Source: JAHELQ01 sp965603365
GTDB taxonomy: Bacteria; Acidobacteriota; Aminicenantia; UBA2199
Direction: 5' to 3'
Length of the DNA: 64,000 nucleotides
NCBI GenBank assembly: GCA_965603365.1
Contig: CBFDCR010000019.1
Location: 11,340-75,339 of the forward strand
The position numbers and the translations under genes were made by a program. A model generated the notes under the pieces. The model ran no database searches, was not told where the DNA came from, and was given only the letters and a program-made list of their open reading frames with translations. Of the stretch, positions 56,501 through 62,450 are shown in pieces. Every line of letters begins with the position of its first letter. The stretch's first letter is position 1.

Positions 56501-59500
56501 GGGCCAGGCGATTGGACCTGTCATTCAACTCCCTGTAAGTCAATGGCCCGCCCTCCCCGGCAATGGCTATTTTATCCGCTGTCCTCTCTACTTGCTGCTC
56601 AAACACCTGTTGAAGGGGTTGAGTGGGGTCAGCAGTTGTCTCCGCCAGCAGCCGCAGGATCTTTTCCCCAGGCAAGACATTGTAATCAAGGCCCGATATG
56701 TCGAGGGTCTCCACAGACATCGACTGCCGCAGCAGCGAGGCGTAACAGGCAACCGTTTTTTCCATAGAGACATGGCCGGAAGATATTTGACGTTGACTCT
56801 CCCTTAAAATTTCGGCGATAGACTCCCTATCCCTGAGTAATTGGGAAATCAGCCGGGTATCGATGGGATTGCGGTAATCTCCCAGCACGTCGGGCTCCGG
56901 TAACCGTTCCCTATCCACCTTGCCGTTCGGCATCAGGGGCAATTTATTTAACCTTACAATTTCGGGGATCATATATTGGGGCAAATAGCCGCCCAATATT
57001 TTCTTTATTTCAACTATTTCAATGCCATCGACGACCACATAGGCCAGGAGGGATTTCTGATTCTTATCGTCCTGCCGCACCACCACCACACTCTCCTTTA
57101 CGCCGTTGATCGATAAGATCTTGCTCTCCACTTCACCGGGCTCTACTCTAAATCCCCTGATCTTCACCTGGAAGTCCTTCCGTCCCCTGAGTTCGATATT
57201 GCCATCTTCAAGCCATCTGCCGACGTCGCCGCTGCGGTATAATCTCTTTGCCGACAATCCCGGCACCCGGACAAACTTATGGAGCAAACCCCGGTTATTC
57301 ACATATCTCAGGAGTTCTCGCCTACTCTCGACAAACAGTTCACCCCATACGCCGATGGGGACGGGTTTCAGGTCATCGTCCAGGATATAGATCCTGGTGT
57401 TGGCTATCGGCTGCCCGGCCGGCGGGATCGAAACGTCGGCGGCCGTAGAATAGTCCATGGTATAAGAGGTGACCACATGCATTTCAGAGGAGCCATAGTG
57501 GTTGTGGAGCTTAACTTCCGGGTTACTTTCCAGGAATGTCCGGATGCCGCCTGTTATCTTTAACTGCTCACCGGCGGTAATGATATGCTTCAGGCTGTGA
57601 TTGAACGATTCATGCCAGCGGTTCGATTCGTTAAACAAAAAATTCAAATAGGAGAAGGGCAAATAGAGTATCTCTATGCTGCGGCGGCTTAAAAAATCCA
57701 TCAGGTAATTGATATCCTGCCGCTCGATATCCCCGATCAAGTAAACCGTTCCGCCGGAGGTCAGGGTGGCCACTATCTCCTGGAATGAAACACAGAAATT
57801 TACCGAGGTAAACTGGAGGCAGTGCCCCGAAGAGTCGATGGCGGTGTATTTCGCCTGCCACTGGATCAGGTTGGCCAGCAGGTCGTGGGAGAGTTTGGCG
57901 CCATTCGGCGTCCCGGTTGAGCCGGAAGTGTAGATGACATACAACAAATCATCCGGCTCATTTAATATCCCCGGGTTTTTTGTCGATTCCCGGCTTATCT
58001 TTTCCCAATCCGCATCTAAATGGATACATTCTCCCTTATAGTCATTAAATACATCTCGCTGCCGATCAATCACCAGCAAACCGACACCGCTGTCTTTCAA
58101 TATATGCTGGACCCTCTCTTCAGGGTAATTGGGATCAACGGCCACATAGCCGGCCCCCGACTTTATTATTCCCCATATCGTTACGATCATCCCAATGGAG
58201 CGATCCACCGAAATCCCGACTATATCATTTGTCTTTATGTGATTTTCCTCCCTAAGACAGCGGGCCAGGCAATTAATGCGGTTGTTCAATTGGCCGTATG
58301 AAATGGCCTGGTCATTAAAAACCACGGCTACCTTATCCGTGGATATCTCTACCCGATCTTCAAAGAGTCCTTGAACGGTAGGGCCGGGGAATGTGCACTC
58401 CTCGCCGTTGAAATCCCGGGTGATTTTGTCATACTCTTGCCGGGTCACAAAATTTACAGCGGACAGCGGCGTATGCCGGTCTCTTATGATCTCGTCTATT
58501 AGATGTTCGAAATTGGCGATCACTCTTTCTATGGTGCCCTGCTTAAACAGATCGCTGTTGTACTCAATTTGAGCGGATATCTTACTGCCGAAATCCCTGG
58601 TCACCAAAATGAGATCAAATATACTTAAATTGTAATAATCGATATGTTTATACCGCTCTATCCTGGTGCCTTTTAGGGCCAGATCCCTATCAAGGGTAGC
58701 CGTATTGACATGCCCAAACATCACATTGTACAGGGGGGAGTGGGCGGCGGTCCTCTCCAATCTCAGCCTTTCAATCAATAGATTAAAGGGGTAGTCTTGA
58801 TTCTCATAACAGGCCGCGGCCTCCTCTTTTATGTCCCTGAATATATCTGGAAAATGGGCGCCCCGCTTTAGCCTGTTTCTAAAAACGATTGTATTGGCCA
58901 CAAAGCCGATCAAATCCTTCAACTCTGCCTGTTTTCTATTGGCAATCGGTGAGCCGATGATGATGTCGTCCTCTCCCGAATATTTGTGCAGCACGATGCT
59001 GAAGAGGGTCAACAGCATCATGAATATGGTGCCGCCCTCCTGCCGGGCAATATCTATCAGTTGAGATAACCGTTCGCCCTCTATAAAAAAGGAGAGTCTA
59101 TTTCCATTAAACGTTCGCTTCGATCCCCTCTGGTAATCGAAGGGCAACTCGATGCCCTTGGGCTTGTCGCCAAACTTATCCAACCAATAGTTGGCCGACT
59201 TATCTAAAAATCCCCGCTTAATAAAACTGTTCTGCCATTGGGAATAATCTTTATACTGGTAACTGACGGGTTTTAATCGAGGTCTCTCACCATTGAGCAG
59301 TGAGTTGTAAGCGGCCATCAACTCGTTGAACATGATGCCCGAAGACCACCCATCCATCACCATATGGTGCATATTCAATATAAATAAGATCTTGTCGTCT
59401 TCCAGCCTGACTGCCTTAAACACGAACAGCGGCCCATTTTTAAAGTCGAAAGGCTCTTCGGCGGTATTTTTATAAATCTCCCTGGCCCTCGTCTCCCTGT

Positions 59501-62435
59501 CTTCGACCTTTAAATGCCTGAGATCTATCTTTTCCACGACGGCCTTCGACTCTTTCAATATCTTTTGCTTCGGCACCCCATCCAGGATCAGGTATACGGT
59601 TCTCAATATCTCATGCCGATTCAACACCACCTGCAGCGCCCTTTCAAAGAGATTGACATCAAACATTCCCACCAAAACCACGGCCGACGGCTCATTATAG
59701 ATGGAAAAATTCTCTTCCAGGTGGCAGACGAGCCACAGGCGTTTCTGGGCGTGAGACAGATCGTAATACTCTCTCTCTTCGACCGGCAGCACGGCAAAGT
59801 ACTTTTTTACATCGGCGCCCCGGATCGTTTCCGACAGATGCCTGATGGTGGGCTTCTGGAAAAAATCGGCTAAGGCAATCTCGACAGCCAATTTCCGGCG
59901 GATATGGGAAACCGCTGCGGTGGCAATGAGTGAATGCCCGCCTATCTCGAAAAAGTTGGCATCAATGCTTAAAGAATCCCGATCCACATCTAAAAGTTCG
60001 GCCCAGATTTCCGCCAGCTCCTGCTCGACTTCATCCCGGGGGGCGACATAACGGTCGCCGGCGGTAACCTGCGGCGCAGGCAAGGCCTGGCTGTCAATTT
60101 TGCCGTTCGGCTTTAAGGGGATACTCTCCATCACGACAAAGTACGAGGGGATCATATAATCGGGCACCTTGCTTCCAAGCGTCTCTCTTATTTCCGAAAA
60201 ATCTCCGGCCGGTATATTGTCCTGTTTTTTATCTAAAACGATATAGGCGCAAAGAGAGTTGTGTTCATGGGCATCGAGCCGGTTAACCACAACGGCATCG
60301 GTTATGCCCGGGATCTTTAGCAGATGACTCTCGATTTCGGCCGGCTCTATCCTGAACCCCCTCAGTTGAACCTGCTGGTCAACCCGGCCCAGGTACTCCA
60401 TCTCCCCATTTTGGTGAAATTTCGCCAGATCGCCGGAGCGATACACCCTATCTCCCTGTCGATATCGATTTTCTACAAACTTGTCGGCCGCCAATTCCGG
60501 CTGATTCACATACCCCCTGGAAACGCCGTCTCCGCCGACAGCCAGCTCGCCGGTGACGCCGATTGGCTGTACATTTAGATATTCATCATGGATATATACA
60601 CCGGTAGTCGGCAGCGGTCTGCCGATATTGGATATATTATGGTCGATCTCATCACTGCCTATCTCTTTATAAGTCACGTGCACGGTGGTTTCGGTGATGC
60701 CAAACATGTTTATCAATTTAACGGCCGGATACTTACCGTGCCAGGACTTTAATTTTCCCGGGTTTAAGGCTTCGCCGCCAAAGATCACGTATTTCAATCT
60801 CAACTCTTTTCCCGCCGACTGCAGCTCTTCGGCCGCCAGGGTATAAAAGGCCGACGGCGTCTGATTCAGCACGCTGACCTTCTCCGCCTTTAGTATCCCC
60901 AAAAAGGCCGCCGTATCCCTGGAGACCGCCTGGGGTATCAAAACCAGCTTACCTCCATATAATAGTGCCCCATACATCTCCCACACGGAAAAATCAAAGC
61001 CGGGGGAGTGAAACATGGTCCAGGTATCGTCTTTGCCAAAATCGAATAAAAACCTATCATTCAACATCAACCGCACCACATTCCGGTGTTCAATCATCAC
61101 CCCTTTGGGAACACCGGTGGTACCGGAGGTATAGATGATATAGGCCAGGTTGCCGGGCCGTGCCCTTAAAAAAGGTTTGCCGCTGCCGCTCAGCTCTTTT
61201 TCTTCATCTTCATCTTCGTAAACCCCCGTACCGTCACTGTCCATGCACAAGAGGCGGTCAAAGGAGCGGCACTCCTCCCGCAGCTTTTCCAGGATCTCCG
61301 AATATCTCTCCAGGGAAATGAGTATTCTCATGCCCACGTCGTTTACGATATAGCGGAGGCGCTCCTGGGGCGAGGCCACACCCAGCGGTACATAGGCGGC
61401 GCCGGATTTTAACACAGCCAATATGGCAATAATAAGGTCCGGGCATTTATCCATCAAGATACCCACCTGGTCCTCAGGCCGAATATGCCCCTTAGCGGAC
61501 AGGTAGTCGGCCAACCGCCGTGCCTCTTGCTCCAACCGGCGGTACGTTAAACATTTATCGGCAAAAACCAGGGCCGTATGGTCCGGCGTATTCATCACCT
61601 GTTCTGCAAAGATGTCATGAATGGTTTTATCTGCCGGATATCCTGCCGCCGTATCGTTAAAATCAACGAGTAACTTCTGCCGTTCCTCCCCGGTGAGGAG
61701 GCTGGTCTCCAGGATCCGCAGCCCCGGTTTAAACAGTACATGGTGGAGCAAGTAATCGAAATGCCCGACAACCCTCTCGACTGTACTGCCCTTAAACAGG
61801 CGGGGATTGTATTTTACCGTACACTCGATATGTTCATCCGTTCGCAAGAAGGAAAAAATTAAATTAACGTTAAGGGGCTGTAAATATTTTATATCATGGA
61901 TATTTTCCAATAGGATGGCCGTATCGAACAGCGGGAAATCAAATTCGGAGGCTTTCATATTCAGCTTATCCAGCAGCACCTCCAGCGGGTAATTGACATT
62001 TTCCGCTGCCTCGACAATCGTTTTTCTCACCCCTAACAACAACTCTTTGAAGGTCAAATCTTCATTGAGCTCATTTCTCAAGATCAGTATGGTATTGATA
62101 AAATCCTCTTCTTTTGCCTGCCGGTAAATGGGTGCACCGACGACGATGTCCGTATTCCCCGTATATTTCCCTTTTAAGAGAACCAAGCCGGCCACCAACA
62201 TCATGTGAAGTTTCACATCCGAGGCATAGCTATGATGGAGTAAGCGGGTAAAGACTTCATCCGAAAATTTATATTTAAAAATATCGGCCCTGTTTCCCCT
62301 TTCACCCACGGGGCGGGGGTGGTAATCATAGGGAAAACAACTCTTTACCAGGTCCCCGGATAATTTATCCAGCCAGTAGTTCTCTTCTTTTTTATATTCA
62401 CCGGCCACAACGGTTTTATGGATATTTGGTTCCAT
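47553..62435 (-). CDS. Giant NRPS subunit with radical SAM-B12, methyltransferase and PP-loop domains embedded in A domains
   Basis: 4960 residues; a TAGGAG site lies 9 nt upstream of the ATG. Order: half-C 14-250; A1 265-790 (code DFWNIGMV, Thr); PCP 800-875; C 885-1335 (HHMVMDG); A2 1345-1850; decayed A shell 1935-2735 holding a radical SAM-B12 cassette; PCP 2737-2810; C 2825-3275 (HHIISDG); A3 3285-4405 with a methyltransferase (about 3437-3690) and a PP-loop domain (about 3985-4310); PCP 4412-4485; C 4500-4955 (HHIVSDG). A2 has unusual active-site features: A3 motif SGSTGTPNG (Lys to Asn) and code CVQYIAHV, a proline-like code with Asp235 replaced by Cys. No PCP separates A2 from the decayed shell. 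A3's code DAEHVAEV is not assigned. The tail reads LEREVTL, unlike the aromatic tails. Confidence 0.93.
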   Translation of the reverse strand: MEPNIHKTVVAGEYKKEENYWLDKLSGDLVKSCFPYDYHPRPVGERGNRADIFKYKFSDEVFTRLLHHSYASDVKLHMMLVAGLVLLKGKYTGNTDIVVGAPIYRQAKEEDFINTILILRNELNEDLTFKELLLGVRKTIVEAAENVNYPLEVLLDKLNMKASEFDFPLFDTAILLENIHDIKYLQPLNVNLIFSFLRTDEHIECTVKYNPRLFKGSTVERVVGHFDYLLHHVLFKPGLRILETSLLTGEERQKLLVDFNDTAAGYPADKTIHDIFAEQVMNTPDHTALVFADKCLTYRRLEQEARRLADYLSAKGHIRPEDQVGILMDKCPDLIIAILAVLKSGAAYVPLGVASPQERLRYIVNDVGMRILISLERYSEILEKLREECRSFDRLLCMDSDGTGVYEDEDEEKELSGSGKPFLRARPGNLAYIIYTSGTTGVPKGVMIEHRNVVRLMLNDRFLFDFGKDDTWTMFHSPGFDFSVWEMYGALLYGGKLVLIPQAVSRDTAAFLGILKAEKVSVLNQTPSAFYTLAAEELQSAGKELRLKYVIFGGEALNPGKLKSWHGKYPAVKLINMFGITETTVHVTYKEIGSDEIDHNISNIGRPLPTTGVYIHDEYLNVQPIGVTGELAVGGDGVSRGYVNQPELAADKFVENRYRQGDRVYRSGDLAKFHQNGEMEYLGRVDQQVQLRGFRIEPAEIESHLLKIPGITDAVVVNRLDAHEHNSLCAYIVLDKKQDNIPAGDFSEIRETLGSKVPDYMIPSYFVVMESIPLKPNGKIDSQALPAPQVTAGDRYVAPRDEVEQELAEIWAELLDVDRDSLSIDANFFEIGGHSLIATAAVSHIRRKLAVEIALADFFQKPTIRHLSETIRGADVKKYFAVLPVEEREYYDLSHAQKRLWLVCHLEENFSIYNEPSAVVLVGMFDVNLFERALQVVLNRHEILRTVYLILDGVPKQKILKESKAVVEKIDLRHLKVEDRETRAREIYKNTAEEPFDFKNGPLFVFKAVRLEDDKILFILNMHHMVMDGWSSGIMFNELMAAYNSLLNGERPRLKPVSYQYKDYSQWQNSFIKRGFLDKSANYWLDKFGDKPKGIELPFDYQRGSKRTFNGNRLSFFIEGERLSQLIDIARQEGGTIFMMLLTLFSIVLHKYSGEDDIIIGSPIANRKQAELKDLIGFVANTIVFRNRLKRGAHFPDIFRDIKEEAAACYENQDYPFNLLIERLRLERTAAHSPLYNVMFGHVNTATLDRDLALKGTRIERYKHIDYYNLSIFDLILVTRDFGSKISAQIEYNSDLFKQGTIERVIANFEHLIDEIIRDRHTPLSAVNFVTRQEYDKITRDFNGEECTFPGPTVQGLFEDRVEISTDKVAVVFNDQAISYGQLNNRINCLARCLREENHIKTNDIVGISVDRSIGMIVTIWGIIKSGAGYVAVDPNYPEERVQHILKDSGVGLLVIDRQRDVFNDYKGECIHLDADWEKISRESTKNPGILNEPDDLLYVIYTSGSTGTPNGAKLSHDLLANLIQWQAKYTAIDSSGHCLQFTSVNFCVSFQEIVATLTSGGTVYLIGDIERQDINYLMDFLSRRSIEILYLPFSYLNFLFNESNRWHESFNHSLKHIITAGEQLKITGGIRTFLESNPEVKLHNHYGSSEMHVVTSYTMDYSTAADVSIPPAGQPIANTRIYILDDDLKPVPIGVWGELFVESRRELLRYVNNRGLLHKFVRVPGLSAKRLYRSGDVGRWLEDGNIELRGRKDFQVKIRGFRVEPGEVESKILSINGVKESVVVVRQDDKNQKSLLAYVVVDGIEIVEIKKILGGYLPQYMIPEIVRLNKLPLMPNGKVDRERLPEPDVLGDYRNPIDTRLISQLLRDRESIAEILRESQRQISSGHVSMEKTVACYASLLRQSMSVETLDISGLDYNVLPGEKILRLLAETTADPTQPLQQVFEQQVERTADKIAIAGEGGPLTYRELNDRSNRLARLCRSRGVGPGTVVGIMTAPSAAMVSGILAVLKAGGAYLLVPPHFSQKEVMSVLKKNRVSLVLSHSWDFDRYSFTKLQDLAAGNSNVQRTGTRAPAQDLDSLPLPDRSLVNYEKYARHIGITMVKSCITILSSRGCPYNCAYCHRIWPKKQICRSAENIFAEVKLYYDMGIRRFAFIDDIFNLNVENGSRFFELILAQGLNVQFFFSGGLRGDILTPAFIDLMVKAGTVNIAVALESASPRLQKLIGKGLNVDRLRENLRYICKNHPQVILELHTMHGFPTETEEEARETLAFIKSIEWLDFPYIHLVRIYPNTRMEQLAIENGISKEAIVDSEHVAFHEWTPTIPFAKSFTSNYQAEFLNDYFLSTGRLLKVLPRQMRVLTEEDMVQKYHSYLSVDIKSLDDLLQFVGLSRDDLSFPEATGSPLDEALCVPDLNLKMRNHFPAPRPDKQALRLLLLDLSQFFRADGMLYDVVESPLGLISLLTYLNRSLAGKINGKIAKARIDFDSFRQLKALLEDFRPDVIGVRCLTFYKDFFHQAIAMIRHWGFELPIIAGGPYATSDYNTILQDADIDLVVLGEGEVTFLELLEKMIENRGKLPKDSILEEIPGLAFVPAGDKSAEANSRQLLMLDQLSELAGGSGENLEPINRSSDPAQVVLSAGADGADLVATHHSVHSLLSRLEVNDVPPTSFLFDGTPPQVFGPLLKGGSLYIVPAGMRAANIQLLEFYRSGDKEAVTAVNIRLLVKKHLAGLPTTDDTYAPPGSELERRLVKIWSEILDIEKEAIGIDSNFFEIGGHSLRATILASRIHREFNVKFPLIEIFRAATVREIADLIGTKKSDLFRQVELAEKREYYKLSSAQRRVYFLQQMDSNSVAYNMPLVLPLDKDTDKEKLEWTIKKLIERHESLRTSFEKVDNVPVQRVHPRVDFKIDYLQAVHKPAKEIIESYIRPFDLSRAPLLRSALIGLPGHDHIWIVDMHHIISDGTSKTVLTEDFMSTYNGRELAPLKLQYRDFSEWQNHLVEKGLIKDQEAYWLNLYADEIPRLNMPIDFKRPAVFTFKGDCRGFVLKEEEVRKFKEIGARNQATLYMNILAVLNVLFHKYTGQTDMIIGCGIAGRRHIDLQDTMGMFVNTLAMRNYPSAEKSYEAFLAEVTAFSLEAFENQDVQFEALIDMLNIERDPSRNPLFDVLMVVQNFRKVGEGSSSREPGRFDVLPIINERLPKPDYKLSATKFDLTFLIYERDEDILVNIEYYSGLFKEETVRRLITHLHNIIKAVINNPLAKLKDIEMKTGEEQRRLLYEFNGTVRDYPRDQTIHQLFADQAGRTPANVALEHEDVYLTYAELDQEANRLARFLADHLQTRLEERVGILLDRSIHMIIAIIGILKAGGAYVPLETSLPEKRLKNLIDDAELRITVSASRYIRSLNRLQWECECFESFICVDSADVYAEAEVEKSALMDIELWHHVGETAVDDITGGGWISSYTGEPFSRQEMDEYSQNILAKLKPVLNKDMKVLEIGCASGLSMYKIAPLVKSYHGTDLSGLIIEKNRARLEEENILNIKLDCLAAHEIDQLAEQNFDLVIMNSVIQSFHGHNYLRQVFGKIISVLNERGYIFVGDVMDQDRKEALTREMVEFKSKNRAKNYKTKTDWSNELFVSRRFFTDLSLNRPEITDIAFSDKIFTLENELTKFRYDALFTVDRRGEGRRLPTRKSKYQFDSRILRSLSGDTLQRDMSPANLAYIIYTSGSTGKPKGVMVEHGSVVNLAIYQKSMFNIGEDDRTLLFSSISFDASVEQIWITLLSGAALVLVGRGKLLDREGFEDYLVDKRVTHLHAVPAFLNNMGIKNRGRLRRVIAGGDVCPLDLARHWYRLCDFYNEYGPTETTVTAIESPVKEVDTRQSTLPIGKPLGNTTVYILDRFHNIVPTGITGELYIGGDCLARGYLNDVELTGDRFIPAPYGDNGRLYRTGDLARWLLDGNIEFQGRTDNQVKIRGYRVEPGEIEYHLLNYGRELPLRVDAASTVGAIAADAAVRCRRCLLPGNYPGIGFFDEDGTCHFCRKFDKYEREALGYFKGAGDFLHLMAEAGQAKQAKYDCMLLYSGGKDSTYVLYRLVDMGFKVLTFTFDNGYISATAFKNIDRITSALGVENIVGRTGNMDDIFAESLVQDHSVCTGCFRALTTVSTKVAYERGINVIVTGLSRGQIFDTKLQEFFDRSIFAVEEIEKKLLLFRKAYHARGDRIGDLLNVELADEVFGQTYFVDFFRYDDISTAEIRQYLAKRDKYWSQPEDTGFCSSNCLINDVGIYIHLKESGYHNYAAPLSWDIRLGKNNRDDAFKQIRFSPELSRIKGILEGIGYSADIIKEAAVIDRQEPDGNKTLVAYIVAHRNIAAADLREYLARRLPEYMVPSFFVRLDSIPLTVNGKVNRKALPEPGGEAKGEGIATPRNEIERQLLNIWSEVLDIDKHSISVHSNFFELGGHSLRATILSSKIHKVLAVKIPLAEIFKSQTIREMALYVKEAEEDKHIAMRPVEKKEYYPLSPVQKRLFFLQQLNPGNTSYNMPYVVPLAGDIDVERVEHSFRQLMRRHESLRTSFHTPAEEPVQKTAETVKFALEYMPVNSTTDVEPAYADMIEHYIRPFDLSQAPLMRVHLIESGKNKILIVDQHHIVSDGISQQVLKEDFYGIYEGKELPPLKLQYKDYSEWQDSEGYREKINSQESYWLNEFYGELPVLSLPYDFSRPTVQGFKGKTVAFILGAAQTGRIKAIVKNTDSTLFMFILSVFNILLSRLSEQEDIIIGLPIAGRRHADLQRIIGMFVNTLAVRSYPAGSKSFREFLNEVKNNTLEAFENQEYQFEELVDRISPVREPGRNPIFDVVFTFLNQDEYEGELEGEGSGEAAEPVHLKGTAKFDMALRGADFGRNISLNLEYSTDLFEEDTIDKFIEYFKFTVDCVIDDINIKISEIELVETISAEERSQLFCDIYEDLEREVTL
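49508..50483 (-). other. PP-loop ATPase (WbpG/ANH-like) domain inserted after A8 of the third A domain
   Basis: Residues about 3985-4310. The ATP pyrophosphatase loop SGGKDS is at 4072-4077. Cys pairs CRRC (4006/4009), CHFC (4027/4030), CTGC (4143/4146) and CSSNC (4264/4268), together with FFDEDGTCHFC, resemble the sugar amidotransferase family (WbpG/PseA). More broadly they fit adenine-nucleotide alpha-hydrolase enzymes that install N or S after adenylating a carbonyl; related enzymes are implicated in thioamide formation. The A domain resumes with AAVIDRQEPDG and A10 VNGKVNRKALP. Confidence 0.85.
51368..52127 (-). other. Methyltransferase domain inserted between A2 and A3 of the third A domain
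   Basis: Residues about 3437-3690. It opens WHHVGETAVDDITGGGW, motif I is VLEIGCASGLSMYKIAP, then YHGTDLSGLIIEKN, FDLVIMNSVIQSFHGHNY and GYIFVGDVMD. Methyltransferases at this site of A domains are a known type of interrupted A domain that usually N-, O- or S-methylates the bound amino acid. This A domain is broken a second time by the PP-loop domain. Confidence 0.88.
54233..56633 (-). other. Decayed A-domain shell carrying the radical SAM-B12 cassette
   Basis: Residues about 1935-2735 of the 4960-residue NRPS. Motifs A1 (LTYRELNDRSN) and A2 (LKAGGAYLLVPP) are intact. After the cassette, the A3 loop is ruined (SAGADGADL where TSGTTGxPKG is expected) and A4-A10 are absent, about 350 residues short. 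A normal PCP follows directly. Confidence 0.8.
54638..56303 (-). other. Reversed radical SAM-B12 cassette in the decayed A shell
   Basis: Residues about 2045-2600. It has a DLDSLPLPDR linker, a radical SAM core with Cys2114, Cys2118 and Cys2121 (CPYNCAYC), FIDDIFNLN, ALESASPRLQKLIG and HGFPTETEEEA, then a B12-binding-like domain at about 2430-2595 (ESPLGLISLL, RPDVIGVR, AGGPYAT, LGEGEVT). Site and order are as in the other three cassettes. Confidence 0.87.
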
Positions 62436-62444
62436 ATTATTTAG

Positions 62445-62450
62445 CTCCTA
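62445..62450 (-). promoter_or_regulatory. Shine-Dalgarno site of the 4960-residue NRPS gene
   Basis: The minus strand reads TAGGAG, 9 nt before the ATG at 62435, and includes the TAG stop of the preceding gene. Confidence 0.65.
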
